From contig NZ_AUCU01000021.1 of the NCBI RefSeq assembly GCF_000429925.1, positions 33,530 through 97,529 of the forward strand: 64,000 bases of DNA. Direction: 5' to 3'. This DNA is from Desulfatirhabdium butyrativorans DSM 18734. Its GTDB lineage: Bacteria > Desulfobacterota > Desulfobacteria > Desulfobacterales > Desulfatirhabdiaceae. Each line of letters starts with the position of its first letter. Positions within the stretch are counted from its first letter, which is position 1. A program made the position numbers and the translations under genes. Positions 51,946 through 60,229 of this stretch are shown here, in pieces. The notes below the pieces were generated by a model, which was not told where the DNA came from, did not search any database, and saw only the letters and a list, made by a program, of their open reading frames with translations.

Positions 51946-54120
51946 ATGTTCGAAAACATTCGGAAACGAGACGGTCGTATCGTGCCCTTCGATCCGGCCA
52001 AGATCACCGCGGCCATTGCCAAGGCGGGGGCTGCCACCGGCGAATTCGGGGAACGGGAAGCCAAGAAGCTGACCCTGAAGGTGTTGACCCTTGCCCATGA
52101 AATCCGGTTGGGTCCGCTTCCGGAAGTCGAAGAGATTCAGGACATCGTCGAGCGGGTGCTCCTCGATTCACCCTATTATAAAACGGCCAAAGCCTATATT
52201 CTCTATCGGGAACAGCATGCCCAGATCCGGAGCATCGCCACAAAGGCCAGCATCGATCTGGTCGAGCACTATCTCAAGCGGCTCGACTGGAAGATCAAGG
52301 AAAACAGCAATATGTGTTATTCCCTGCAGGGCCTGAACAACTATATTTCATCGGATGTGACTTCCGAATACTGGTTGAACCGGATCTATCCGCCCGAGAT
52401 CCGCAACGCCCACAAGCAGGGGGACATCCACCTGCATGATCTGAGTCTGCTGTCGGTGTACTGTGTCGGGTGGGATCTGCAGGATCTGCTGAGAACCGGG
52501 TTTCGTGGGGTGGAAGGCAAGGTGGAAAGCGCACCGCCCAAGCACCTGCGTTCGGCCCTCGGCCAGATCGTCAATTTTTTCTACACGCTGCAGGGAGAAG
52601 CTGCCGGAGCCCAGGCCATCTCCAATTTCGATACCCTGCTTGCACCCTTCGTTCGCTTCGATGGGCTGGACTACACGGAAGTGAAGCAGGCCATCCAGGA
52701 ATTCGTCTTCAACATCAACATTCCGACCCGTGTCGGGTTCCAGACGCCGTTTACGAACATCACGATGGATCTGCTCGTTCCCTCCAACCTGAAGGATGCG
52801 CCGGTGATCGTTGGGGGCAGGGAACAGGGGCAGACCTACGGCGAATTCCAGCCTGAAATGAATCGGATCAATGAGGCGTTTGCCGAGGTCATGATGGAAG
52901 GGGATGCGAGGGGCCGGGTATTCACCTTCCCGATTCCGACCTACAACATCACCCCCGATTTCGACTGGGACAACCCGAACCTCGAAACGGTCTGGAAGAT
53001 GACCGGCAAATACGGGATTCCCTATTTTTCGAATTTCGTCAATTCGGACATGTCGCCGGAGGATGCCCGGTCCATGTGCTGCCGGCTGCGGCTCGACAAC
53101 CGGGAATTGTTGAAGCGGGGGGGCGGCCTGTTCGGGGCCAATCCGTTGACGGGTTCCATCGGTGTGGTGACGATCAATCTGCCTCAGATCGGATATACCG
53201 CAACCAGCAAGGACGAATTCTTCGAGAAATTGCACGAACGGGTCCGGCATGCCGTCAAAAGCCTCGAAATCAAGCGCAAGGTGCTCGAGCAGTTTACGGA
53301 AAAGAATCTGTATCCCTATTCGAAATTCTATCTGCGCGACATCAAGGCCCGGACGGGGTGCTACTGGAAAAATCATTTTTCGACGGTGGGCATCATCGGC
53401 ATGAACGAGGCATGCCTGAATTTTCTCGGCGAAGGAATCGCCTCCGATGCGGGCCAGGCCTTCGCCCTCGAGGTGATGGAAGATTTGCGCTCCATGATGC
53501 GCACCGTGCAGGAGGAAACCGGGAACATCTACAATCTGGAGGCCACTCCTGCGGAAGGGACATCCTACCGGCTGGCGATGCTCGACAAGAAGCGCTATCC
53601 GGATATCCGTTGTGCCAACGAGGAGGACTATCGAAACGGCGCTGCACCCTTCTATACGAATTCCACGCAGTTGCCGGTGAATTATACCGACGATATCTAT
53701 GAAACCCTGATGCTGCAGGACGAGCTTCAGGCCCGATATACCGGCGGTACGGTCCTGCATCTCTTTCTCGGCGAACAGGTCAACGATGTCTCGACGATCA
53801 AGAACCTGATCCGAAAGATCGCCTCCCAGTTCAAGCTGCCGTATTTTACCCTGACCCCGACCTTCAGCGTGTGTCCGTCCCATGGCTATCTGGCGGGAGA
53901 GCAACCGCAATGCCCGATCTGCGGACAGGAAACCGAGGTGTATTCCCGGGTTGTCGGCTACCTGCGGCCGGTGCGGCAGTGGAACAACGGAAAACAGGCA
54001 GAATATCGCATTCGAAAGACCTATGACCTGAAGAAGGCCGAAGCCCGATTGGCGGGGAAGGCTCCGGTTGCATCCTCTCCAATCGTCGTTGAAGCGGAAC
54101 CCTTGCGGAAAGTGGCCTGA
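51946..54120 (+). CDS. nrdD: Anaerobic ribonucleoside-triphosphate reductase (class III)
   Basis: Glycyl-radical enzyme that makes deoxynucleotides without oxygen. The 724-residue protein begins with an ATP-cone (about 1-95) for allosteric control. The catalytic barrel follows (NMCYSLQGLNNYISS, HLHDLSLLSVYCVGWDL, FTNITMDLLVP, FGANPLTGSIGV). Its C-terminus carries the zinc site (CPSHGYL, CPICGQ) and the radical-site segment RVVGYLRP. AAGGGGGGA precedes the ATG at 51946. It is predicted to be regulated by NrdR and is followed after five bases by its activase. Confidence 0.95.
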   Translation: MFENIRKRDGRIVPFDPAKITAAIAKAGAATGEFGEREAKKLTLKVLTLAHEIRLGPLPEVEEIQDIVERVLLDSPYYKTAKAYILYREQHAQIRSIATKASIDLVEHYLKRLDWKIKENSNMCYSLQGLNNYISSDVTSEYWLNRIYPPEIRNAHKQGDIHLHDLSLLSVYCVGWDLQDLLRTGFRGVEGKVESAPPKHLRSALGQIVNFFYTLQGEAAGAQAISNFDTLLAPFVRFDGLDYTEVKQAIQEFVFNINIPTRVGFQTPFTNITMDLLVPSNLKDAPVIVGGREQGQTYGEFQPEMNRINEAFAEVMMEGDARGRVFTFPIPTYNITPDFDWDNPNLETVWKMTGKYGIPYFSNFVNSDMSPEDARSMCCRLRLDNRELLKRGGGLFGANPLTGSIGVVTINLPQIGYTATSKDEFFEKLHERVRHAVKSLEIKRKVLEQFTEKNLYPYSKFYLRDIKARTGCYWKNHFSTVGIIGMNEACLNFLGEGIASDAGQAFALEVMEDLRSMMRTVQEETGNIYNLEATPAEGTSYRLAMLDKKRYPDIRCANEEDYRNGAAPFYTNSTQLPVNYTDDIYETLMLQDELQARYTGGTVLHLFLGEQVNDVSTIKNLIRKIASQFKLPYFTLTPTFSVCPSHGYLAGEQPQCPICGQETEVYSRVVGYLRPVRQWNNGKQAEYRIRKTYDLKKAEARLAGKAPVASSPIVVEAEPLRKVA

Positions 54121-54125
54121 GCGTC

Positions 54126-54833
54126 GTGAACATTGCCGGACTCCAGAAACACTCCCTCATCGATTATCCGGGAAAGGTGGCCTGTGTCGTTTTCTTTGCC
54201 GGATGCAATTTCCGCTGCCCCTATTGCCACAACGCCGATCTGGCGCGGGGGATGGTCGTCGATCCGATGGATCTGGAGGCTTTCTGGAGATTTCTGGAGA
54301 AGCGAAGGGGGTTCCTCGACGGGGTGGTCGTTTCCGGCGGGGAGCCTACCCTCCAGAAAGAGCTTCCGGATTTTTGCCGGAAGATCCTTGAAATGGGGTT
54401 TTCAGTCAAACTCGATACGAATGGATCGAGGCCCGATGTGTTGACCAAGCTCCTTTCGGACGGCGTTCTCGATTTCATCGCAATGGATATCAAAACCGAT
54501 CCGGAACGCTACGTTTCAATGGGGCTTTTCCCCAACGGCGATCCCGCATGCATTTACGAGAGCATCGAGTGCATCCAACGATCCGGTATTGCCGGCGAAT
54601 TTCGCACGACATGTGTTGCGCCGTTTGTGACGGAAGAGACGTTTCCTGCGATGCTAACCTGCATCGCAGGGGCCGATCGCTATGTGCTTCAGCCATTCGT
54701 GAACAGAAACGTCCTCGATCCCGAATGGGTCGAGCGGCACGCCCGGGGGCTTTCCAGCGAGGAAATGGCGCGACTTGCGGAAATGGCCTCGGGGTATGTG
54801 GGGGAAGTGATCGTATTGAGCCGATTTGGATGA
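54126..54833 (+). CDS. nrdG: Anaerobic ribonucleotide reductase activating protein
   Basis: Radical SAM activase that installs the glycyl radical on NrdD. The 235-residue protein has the cluster motif CNFRCPYC (C-X3-C-X2-C, about 27-34), VVSGGEPTLQ, LDTNGSRPD and a DFIAMDIK strand. It is of the longer type found with many bacterial NrdD proteins. The start is GTG at 54126, close behind nrdD. Confidence 0.95.
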   Translation: MNIAGLQKHSLIDYPGKVACVVFFAGCNFRCPYCHNADLARGMVVDPMDLEAFWRFLEKRRGFLDGVVVSGGEPTLQKELPDFCRKILEMGFSVKLDTNGSRPDVLTKLLSDGVLDFIAMDIKTDPERYVSMGLFPNGDPACIYESIECIQRSGIAGEFRTTCVAPFVTEETFPAMLTCIAGADRYVLQPFVNRNVLDPEWVERHARGLSSEEMARLAEMASGYVGEVIVLSRFG

Positions 54834-54917
54834 GGAACATTCCGATAGAGAGCAGCGGTTGATTCCGATTGGTGTTTCGAACCGGGGATGACTTGTTCTG
54901 ATATCCGCTGAAATGCC

Positions 54918-55196
54918 ATGATTCGATCGTTTCGGTGCAAACGCACTCAGGAACTGTTTGAGGGAAAATGTCCCCTCAAGTTCAAGGCATTTTCTGCCGT
55001 TGCCGAACGGAAGTTGCAGATGTTGGATAACGCGACATCCATTGCCGATATGCAGTCTCCCCCTGGCAATCGTCTGGAAGCACTGCAGGGGAGTCGAGCG
55101 GGTCAATGGAGTATCCGAATCAATGATCGCTGGCGCATTTGCTTTCGTTTTGATGACTGCGATGTCTGGGACGTTGAGATCGTTGACTATCACTGA
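54918..55196 (+). CDS. higB: HigB-type mRNA-endonuclease toxin
   Basis: A 92-residue RelE/HigB-fold protein: MIRSFRCKRTQELFEG start, AERKLQMLDNA helix, SIADMQSPPGNRLEAL, the RAGQWSIRINDRWRICFRF core, then DVEIVDYH at the C-terminus, all typical of HigB. It should cut mRNA on the ribosome. It is followed by its antitoxin after 13 bases. Confidence 0.93.
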   Translation: MIRSFRCKRTQELFEGKCPLKFKAFSAVAERKLQMLDNATSIADMQSPPGNRLEALQGSRAGQWSIRINDRWRICFRFDDCDVWDVEIVDYH

Positions 55197-55209
55197 GGAG
55201 AACGGGGTC

Positions 55210-55515
55210 ATGAATCCAATCAATCAGATGCGTCCAATCCATCCGGGGGAAATCTTGCGGGAAGAATTTATGCATCCGCTTGGAATGACTGTTCATACCC
55301 TCACGATGGAATTGAAAATCCCGGAATCCCAGCTCAGCGAACTCCTGGAAGAACGAAGCGCTATCAGCCCCGATATGGCGCTCCGGCTGGCCCGGTATTT
55401 CGGGACTTCGGCTCGTTTCTGGATGAACCTTCAGACAAGTTATGATCTCAAAATTGCAGAACAGCAGTATGGATCCAGGATTGCGCAGGAAGTTCAGGCC
55501 AGACAGGCCGCATAA
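55210..55515 (+). CDS. higA: HigA-type antitoxin, XRE family
   Basis: A 101-residue HTH protein with the HigA pattern: RPIHPGEILREEFMHPLGM, then TMELKIPESQLSELLE, AISPDMALRLARYFG and FWMNLQTSYDLKIA. It neutralises HigB and represses the pair. GAGGAG precedes the ATG at 55210. A longer open frame upstream overlaps higB and is not used. Confidence 0.93.
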   Translation: MNPINQMRPIHPGEILREEFMHPLGMTVHTLTMELKIPESQLSELLEERSAISPDMALRLARYFGTSARFWMNLQTSYDLKIAEQQYGSRIAQEVQARQAA

Positions 55516-55796
55516 ACGCCCCATGTCGGTGGCCGCCAATTCCGTCCATGAAAAGGGAGGGACAGACACGTGTCATCCCTACAATAGGCAATCTATTTCC
55601 CTCCTCCCTTTTCCATGAACTCAGAATTTTTAAGACAATCTCCCATGTAACCGGAGTGTCACCCCGATGGATGAAACTCGAAGAAGCAAAGCTTGGAAAC
55701 ACAGGCTCCTTCCGCTTTTATTCTGACTCCTGACTCCTGACTCCTGATATTCGACTTTCGTAGTAATGATCCCGAAAAGACTCCCGAAAAGACTTC
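55516..55796. other. Intergenic region with short repeats
   Basis: No gene is supported. Bases 55635-55672 (CCCATGTAACCGG, then TCACCCCGATGGATGA) recur upstream of motA at 20393-20434. Repeat D lies at 55711-55763. Two copies of CCCGAAAAGACT stand in tandem near 55771-55793. Confidence 0.55.
55711..55763 (-). repeat. Repeat D, copy 2 (inverted)
   Basis: Reverse complement of the sequence at 45664-45715: tandem TGACTCC heptamers, then ATATTCGACTTTCGTAG. The two copies are about 10 kb apart and face each other. Confidence 0.75.
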
Positions 55797-56042
55797 TTGA
55801 CAAATCGACTATGCTTCGATAGAGAAGCGACCAGTTACGATGGAATCCATTCAACAGGTGAAATTCGAATGAGAATCTCGATGTTCTGGTGCTGGTGGTG
55901 GCAGCCGAGATCGAAGCCTGCTCATCTCCAGTAACGAAAAATGGGTTGATACCAGTGAGCGGAGCTTCCCGGATCCAGGGTTGAAGCAGCTCGCTGTCGT
56001 GTTTGCAAGGAAAGCCGGGCTGATCGTCAGCCCGGCTTTTTT
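55797..56042 (+). ncRNA. Candidate small RNA or leader RNA before iorA
   Basis: A promoter-like TTGACA (55797-55802), 17-bp spacer and TAGAGA (55820-55825) stand about 190 bases before a strong terminator (56011-56042), with no open frame of note between. The region holds several short helices, for example ATCTCG with CGAGAT around 55875-55911, GAGAT with ATCTC, and a longer imperfect helix between 55957 and 55996. Length fits a 210-nucleotide RNA. It could be a stand-alone small RNA or an attenuation leader of iorAB. I could not match it to a known riboswitch. Confidence 0.4.
56011..56042 (+). terminator. Strong intrinsic terminator upstream of iorA
   Basis: A perfect 13-bp stem, AAAGCCGGGCTGA paired with TCAGCCCGGCTTT, with a 3-base loop, is followed by further T residues. 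It ends about 100 bases before the iorA start, so it either closes the small RNA or acts as an attenuator. Confidence 0.92.
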
Positions 56043-56144
56043 GTTTGGATCTCTTCGAATCGGTTGGGTGGCGGATCGGGTTGGAACCCGGGATGGCATC
56101 ATCGGAAGCCACCCTGTCATAGTGGAAGGAGCGCAATTATCGTC

Positions 56145-57977
56145 ATGGAAATGGTATTGGGAAATCAGGCCATCGCCTATGGCCTTGCCGAAAACGGCTG
56201 CCAGGTAGCCACGTCCTATCCGGGAACCCCTGCCTCGGAAATTCTGCCGGGTCTGGCTTCCTGCAAGGTGCGCTTCGGCATGCCGCAGCATGTCCAGTGG
56301 GCCGTCAACGAAAAAGTGGCCTTCGAAATCGCCTATGCAGCCGCCATGAGCGGTCTGCGGGCAGCGGTCAGCATGAAGCAGGTCGGGCTCAATGTGGCAT
56401 CCGATCCCTTCATGAGTGCCGCCTACATGGGAACGACAGGTGGGTTTGTCGTCATCAGTGCGGACGATCCGGGGCCGCATTCCTCCCAGACGGAGCAGGA
56501 CAGCCGCATGATGGCCATGCTGGCGCAGGTGCCGGTACTCGATCCGGCAACACCGCTTCAAGCCAGGGAAATGACCGCCTTGGCCTTCACCCTGTCGGAA
56601 GCTTTCCAGGTTCCGGTGATGCTACGCCCCACCACGCGAGTCTGCCATTCCCGGCAGAACATCGAGCTGCCGCCCATTCAGGCAGCGCCGAAAGCGCCTG
56701 TCTTCGAAAAGAATCCCCTCCGCTGGGCGGCCACTCCCAAGTATCGCTTGATCCTCCACCGGCAATTGATCGAGAAACTCTCCGCCATTGCAACGTATCC
56801 TGCCACGGCGCCCATCCGTCTGAATCCGGAAGTCACACCGTCCGGGGATGTCATCGTGACATCCGGTGTCGTTTCGGCCTATACCGAAGACCTGCTGAAG
56901 GACATCGGCCTGTGGGACCGGGTGGCCTGCTATCAGGTGCTCCAACCCTATCCCCTGCACCGGGAATTCGTTTCCTACCTGCGTTCCACCTATCGGCGCA
57001 TCCTCGTTCTCGAAGAGACGATGCCCGTCATCGAAATGCAGTTGGCAGACCGGGATCGGGTCCTGGGAAGGCTCGATGGAACGGTGCCATCTTTCGGCGA
57101 GCTGGTACCGGAGGTCGTCGAGTCGATCGTTCGGGGTGTTTTCGGCATGCCCCGCCCCAGGCCCGATCGTCCCCAAGCACCCGGAAAACGGCCTACGCTT
57201 TGTCCCGGATGTCCCCATCGGGCGAGCTTCTTCGCCATCCGGAAGGCTGCACCGAAAGCGATTTTCACAAGCGACATCGGCTGCTATACCCTCGGTCTCA
57301 ATCTCGGAGCCGTGGATACGGTGCTGTGCATGGGGGCTGCGATCGGCCAGGCAGCAGGTTTTTACCAGGCCCACCGCAATCATCCGAAACCACCCGATAT
57401 CATTGCGACCATCGGGGATTCCACGTTTTTTCATGCCGGTCTTCCGGCTCTCGTCGATGCCGTCGTGCAGCAGGTGCGCTTCGTGCTCGTGATCCTCGAC
57501 AACCGAACGACCGCCATGACCGGAAATCAGCCCACTCCCGCATCAGGCTTCGGTGCCGGAAGAGAACCGCTGGAAACCGTGGATATCGAGTCTCTGGTGC
57601 GGGGATGCGGGGTCGGTTACTGTCGGACAGCCGATCCGGTCGATATCGAGCCTTTCGTCTCTGAAATTCGCCAGGCGCTTTCGTATGCCCGAGAACACGG
57701 TCCGGCTGTCGTCATTGCCCGCCATCCGTGCGTCCTGCATTTCAAGCCGGACCCATCGGAGCGGCGTCCCGTCCGGGTTTCGGAAGACTGTGACGGATGC
57801 GGCTTTTGCGTCCAGCGCTTCGAATGCCCTGCGCTCGTTCTGGAGGAAGGGGCCGAGCGGGTCCGGATCGATCGGACGGTGTGCAGCGACTGCGGGGTCT
57901 GCGTACAGGTCTGCCCCAAACAGGCCTTGGTCGTTCAAGCCTCTGGCGCATCGAAAGGGAGGGACCATGCGGAATAA
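56145..57977 (+). CDS. iorA: Indolepyruvate:ferredoxin oxidoreductase, alpha subunit
   Basis: Decarboxylates aryl-2-oxoacids (indolepyruvate, phenylpyruvate) to aryl-acetyl-CoA while reducing ferredoxin. The 610-residue subunit has the N-terminal pyrimidine-binding domain (YPGTPASEIL, NEKVAFEIAYAAAMSG), a CPGCPHR segment near the middle, and the thiamine diphosphate site GDSTFFHAGLPAL with LDNRTTAMTG. Two 4Fe-4S motifs close the chain (CDGCGFC and CSDCGVCVQVCP). GGAAGGAG lies upstream of the ATG at a rather long spacing of 13 bases; ATG 56151 is an alternative. iorB overlaps by 11 bases. Confidence 0.94.
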   Translation: MEMVLGNQAIAYGLAENGCQVATSYPGTPASEILPGLASCKVRFGMPQHVQWAVNEKVAFEIAYAAAMSGLRAAVSMKQVGLNVASDPFMSAAYMGTTGGFVVISADDPGPHSSQTEQDSRMMAMLAQVPVLDPATPLQAREMTALAFTLSEAFQVPVMLRPTTRVCHSRQNIELPPIQAAPKAPVFEKNPLRWAATPKYRLILHRQLIEKLSAIATYPATAPIRLNPEVTPSGDVIVTSGVVSAYTEDLLKDIGLWDRVACYQVLQPYPLHREFVSYLRSTYRRILVLEETMPVIEMQLADRDRVLGRLDGTVPSFGELVPEVVESIVRGVFGMPRPRPDRPQAPGKRPTLCPGCPHRASFFAIRKAAPKAIFTSDIGCYTLGLNLGAVDTVLCMGAAIGQAAGFYQAHRNHPKPPDIIATIGDSTFFHAGLPALVDAVVQQVRFVLVILDNRTTAMTGNQPTPASGFGAGREPLETVDIESLVRGCGVGYCRTADPVDIEPFVSEIRQALSYAREHGPAVVIARHPCVLHFKPDPSERRPVRVSEDCDGCGFCVQRFECPALVLEEGAERVRIDRTVCSDCGVCVQVCPKQALVVQASGASKGRDHAE

Positions 57978-58518
57978 ACCTGTTGAACTGGTGATCGCCG
58001 GTGTCGGCGGTCAGGGGGTCCTCTTCGTGACGGGCCTTCTGGCCGAGGCGGCCATGAATGCCGGGTTCGATGTTCTGGCCTCCGAAACCCACGGCATGGC
58101 CCAGCGGGGAGGAACGGTCCTTTCCCACCTGCGGGTTGGGAACGTCAAAAGCCCCTTGGTTCGGGAAGGATCGGCGGATGCGATTCTCGTTTTGCGGCAG
58201 GATGTGCTGCCTGCCGCATCGGCTTTCCTGCAGCCTGAAGGCTTGGCGATTGTGAATGCCGCCTGTCCCCTTCCCCTGGAAGAAGGGCGACTCATGGCCT
58301 GTATCGATGCAGAACCCGTCGCTGCAGCCATCGGTGATTTCAAAGCCGTCAATCTCATCGTTCTCGGGTTTTTTCTCCAACAGCTCGAACGGCATCCGGA
58401 TCGGTTTTCGGTTCCCGTATGGCGTTTTTCGGACGTTCGAGACATACTTTCCACCAAACGACTGAAGGCTACCGGTATGGAAGCCTTCGATCGCGGCTAC
58501 CATTACCCGACATCCTGA
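57967..58518 (+). CDS. iorB: Indolepyruvate:ferredoxin oxidoreductase, beta subunit
   Basis: The 183-residue catalytic partner of IorA with the gamma-type oxidoreductase domain: VIAGVGGQGVLFVTGLLAEA (about 9-28), SETHGMAQRGGTVLSHLR, and the closing helix region VWRFSDVRDI. Start ATG has GGGAGGG upstream and overlaps the iorA end. The TRAP transporter genes follow 11 bases after it. Confidence 0.93.
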   Translation: MRNKPVELVIAGVGGQGVLFVTGLLAEAAMNAGFDVLASETHGMAQRGGTVLSHLRVGNVKSPLVREGSADAILVLRQDVLPAASAFLQPEGLAIVNAACPLPLEEGRLMACIDAEPVAAAIGDFKAVNLIVLGFFLQQLERHPDRFSVPVWRFSDVRDILSTKRLKATGMEAFDRGYHYPTS

Positions 58519-58529
58519 AAGGAGGCACC

Positions 58530-59555
58530 ATGAAAGGCACCACCCGTCTGTTCCGGTTTCTGGCACTCGCCGGCATGCTTCTTCTGGTCGGCATCGTTTG
58601 CTCCACTCCTGCCGTTGCTGGGCCGATCGAGCTGACCTATGCGAATTTTCCGCCCGCACCGACGTTTCCCTGTGTGCAGATGGAGCGTTGGAAAGTCGAA
58701 GTTGAAAAGCGCACCCAGGGCAAGGTGCTCGTGAAGACATTTCCCGGCGGAACCCTTCTGGGAGACAAGGAGATGATGGATGGGGTCATCGCAGGCCAGG
58801 CCAACATCGGTAACCTGTGCATGGCTTATCAGCCCGGTCGTTTCGTGGTGACCAACGCCCTGGGGCTTCATCTCGGCATCACCAGTTCCCGGGTCGGAAG
58901 CCTGGTGCTCTGGGATTTGTACACGAAGTACAAACCGGAGGAATTCGCCAAGGTCAAGGTACTCACCATGTTTACCACAGCCCCGGCCAACATCATGAGC
59001 ACCAAGCCCGTTCGAACGCTTGCCGACATTCAGGGGATGGACCTCAGGGCATCGGGAGGCGCAGCGGAAGTGCTGAAGGCGTGGGGGGCCAATCCTGTCG
59101 GCATGCCCATGCCGGCCACCCCGGAGGCCCTTCAGAAAGGTGTCGTGAAGGGATTGATTTCATCACTTGAGGTCATGAAGGATTTCAAGTTCGCCGAAAT
59201 CTGCAAATACGTCACGATGGTCAACACGGCTCTGTATCCGTTTGCCGTCGTGATGAATATGGATACCTGGAAATCCCTTCCGCCCGATGTCCAGAAGGTC
59301 ATGGACGATCTGGCGGTGGAACAAGCCCGGTGGACCGGGGAATATATGGACAACCACGTAACGGAAGCCATGACCTGGGCGAAGGAAACCCAGAAGGTGG
59401 AAGTGATCGAGCTTCCCGCCGCCGAAAAGGCCAATTGGGACAAGAAACTTGAGCCGCTGACGGAAAAATGGATTGCCGAAGCCAAGGCCAAAGGGCTTCC
59501 TGCAGAAGCGATTCTGGCGGACCTTCGGGAGATGATTGCACGGCATACGAAATAA
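58530..59555 (+). CDS. dctP: TRAP transporter substrate-binding protein (DctP family)
   Basis: A 341-residue periplasmic binding protein. The signal peptide (about 1-29, FLALAGMLLLVGIVCSTPAVAG) is followed by ELTYANFPPAP, FPGGTLLGDKEMMDGVIAG, the DIQGMDLRASGGAAEV segment that usually holds the carboxylate-binding Arg, and MNMDTWKSLPPDVQKVM. AAAGGAGG precedes the ATG at 58530. It is directly linked to iorAB, which suggests an aromatic or aryl-2-oxoacid ligand (inference). Confidence 0.93.
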   Translation: MKGTTRLFRFLALAGMLLLVGIVCSTPAVAGPIELTYANFPPAPTFPCVQMERWKVEVEKRTQGKVLVKTFPGGTLLGDKEMMDGVIAGQANIGNLCMAYQPGRFVVTNALGLHLGITSSRVGSLVLWDLYTKYKPEEFAKVKVLTMFTTAPANIMSTKPVRTLADIQGMDLRASGGAAEVLKAWGANPVGMPMPATPEALQKGVVKGLISSLEVMKDFKFAEICKYVTMVNTALYPFAVVMNMDTWKSLPPDVQKVMDDLAVEQARWTGEYMDNHVTEAMTWAKETQKVEVIELPAAEKANWDKKLEPLTEKWIAEAKAKGLPAEAILADLREMIARHTK

Positions 59556-59655
59556 ATGAAGGCGAATGGCGGCGGTGTCGCTGCCTCCGGAGATGAAAAT
59601 TCGATCGTCATTCCGGCAGATGCGGTAATACAGACCAAGGCATTCGCAGGGACTC

Positions 59656-59683
59656 GTAGGGGCGACCGGCCGGTCGCCCCTAC
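59656..59683. repeat. Perfect 28-bp palindrome between dctP and dctQ
   Basis: GTAGGGGCGACCGG and its exact complement CCGGTCGCCCCTAC stand back to back. It resembles a widespread intergenic REP type and sits between the binding-protein gene and the membrane-subunit genes, where it could protect the dctP message or reduce read-through. Confidence 0.85.
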
Positions 59684-59743
59684 AGGCTACCCACCGACCA
59701 CTGATGTATTTTCACGATAATGAAGGGGCATGGCGGAACGCAC

Positions 59744-60229
59744 ATGAAATCGCTGGATCGCATCAACAGGGGATTGTGCATGGTAGCCGGTATCGCCTTA
59801 GCCGGAATGATCCTGCTCACCTTCGGCAACATTGTAACCCGCCTGATCTGGAAGCCCATCCCCGGATCGGTCGAGCTGACCGGCTATCTCAGCGCCGTCG
59901 TCGCCGCCTTTTCCTTGAGCTTCACCCAGAGCCGCAAGGGGCACATTGCGGTCGATATTCTGGTGAACGCCCTTTCCGGAAGGCCCCGGATCCTCATCCA
60001 ATTGCTGAACGACATGCTGTGTCTGGGGTTTTCGCTTCTGGTCGGTTGGCAGATCTGGCTTCGAGCGCTCGTCCTGATGCGGACCGGTGAAGTCTCCGAA
60101 ACCCTCCAGGTCGTCTACTATCCCTTTCTGCTGATGGCATCTGTCGGGTTCTTCTCCCTGGGGCTTATACTGTTCTTCGACGTGGCGGCAGCGCTTCGCT
60201 CCGGGCGTACCGGGAGGCAGACGACATGA
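59744..60229 (+). CDS. dctQ: TRAP transporter small membrane subunit (DctQ)
   Basis: A 161-residue membrane protein with four helices (about 12-36, 50-68, 84-106 and 126-150). It has the DctQ features ITRLIWKPIPGSVELTGY-like helix 2 entry, SRKGHIAVDI and the PFLLMASVGFFSLGL end. The ATG at 59744 is chosen for GGCGGAA spacing rather than 59720. Its stop overlaps the dctM start by ATGA. Confidence 0.9.
   Translation: MKSLDRINRGLCMVAGIALAGMILLTFGNIVTRLIWKPIPGSVELTGYLSAVVAAFSLSFTQSRKGHIAVDILVNALSGRPRILIQLLNDMLCLGFSLLVGWQIWLRALVLMRTGEVSETLQVVYYPFLLMASVGFFSLGLILFFDVAAALRSGRTGRQTT

Noticed and set aside
55851..56561. Reverse open frame of 236 codons before and inside iorA
   Set aside because: Overlaps the well-supported iorA start and the terminator; no family resemblance.
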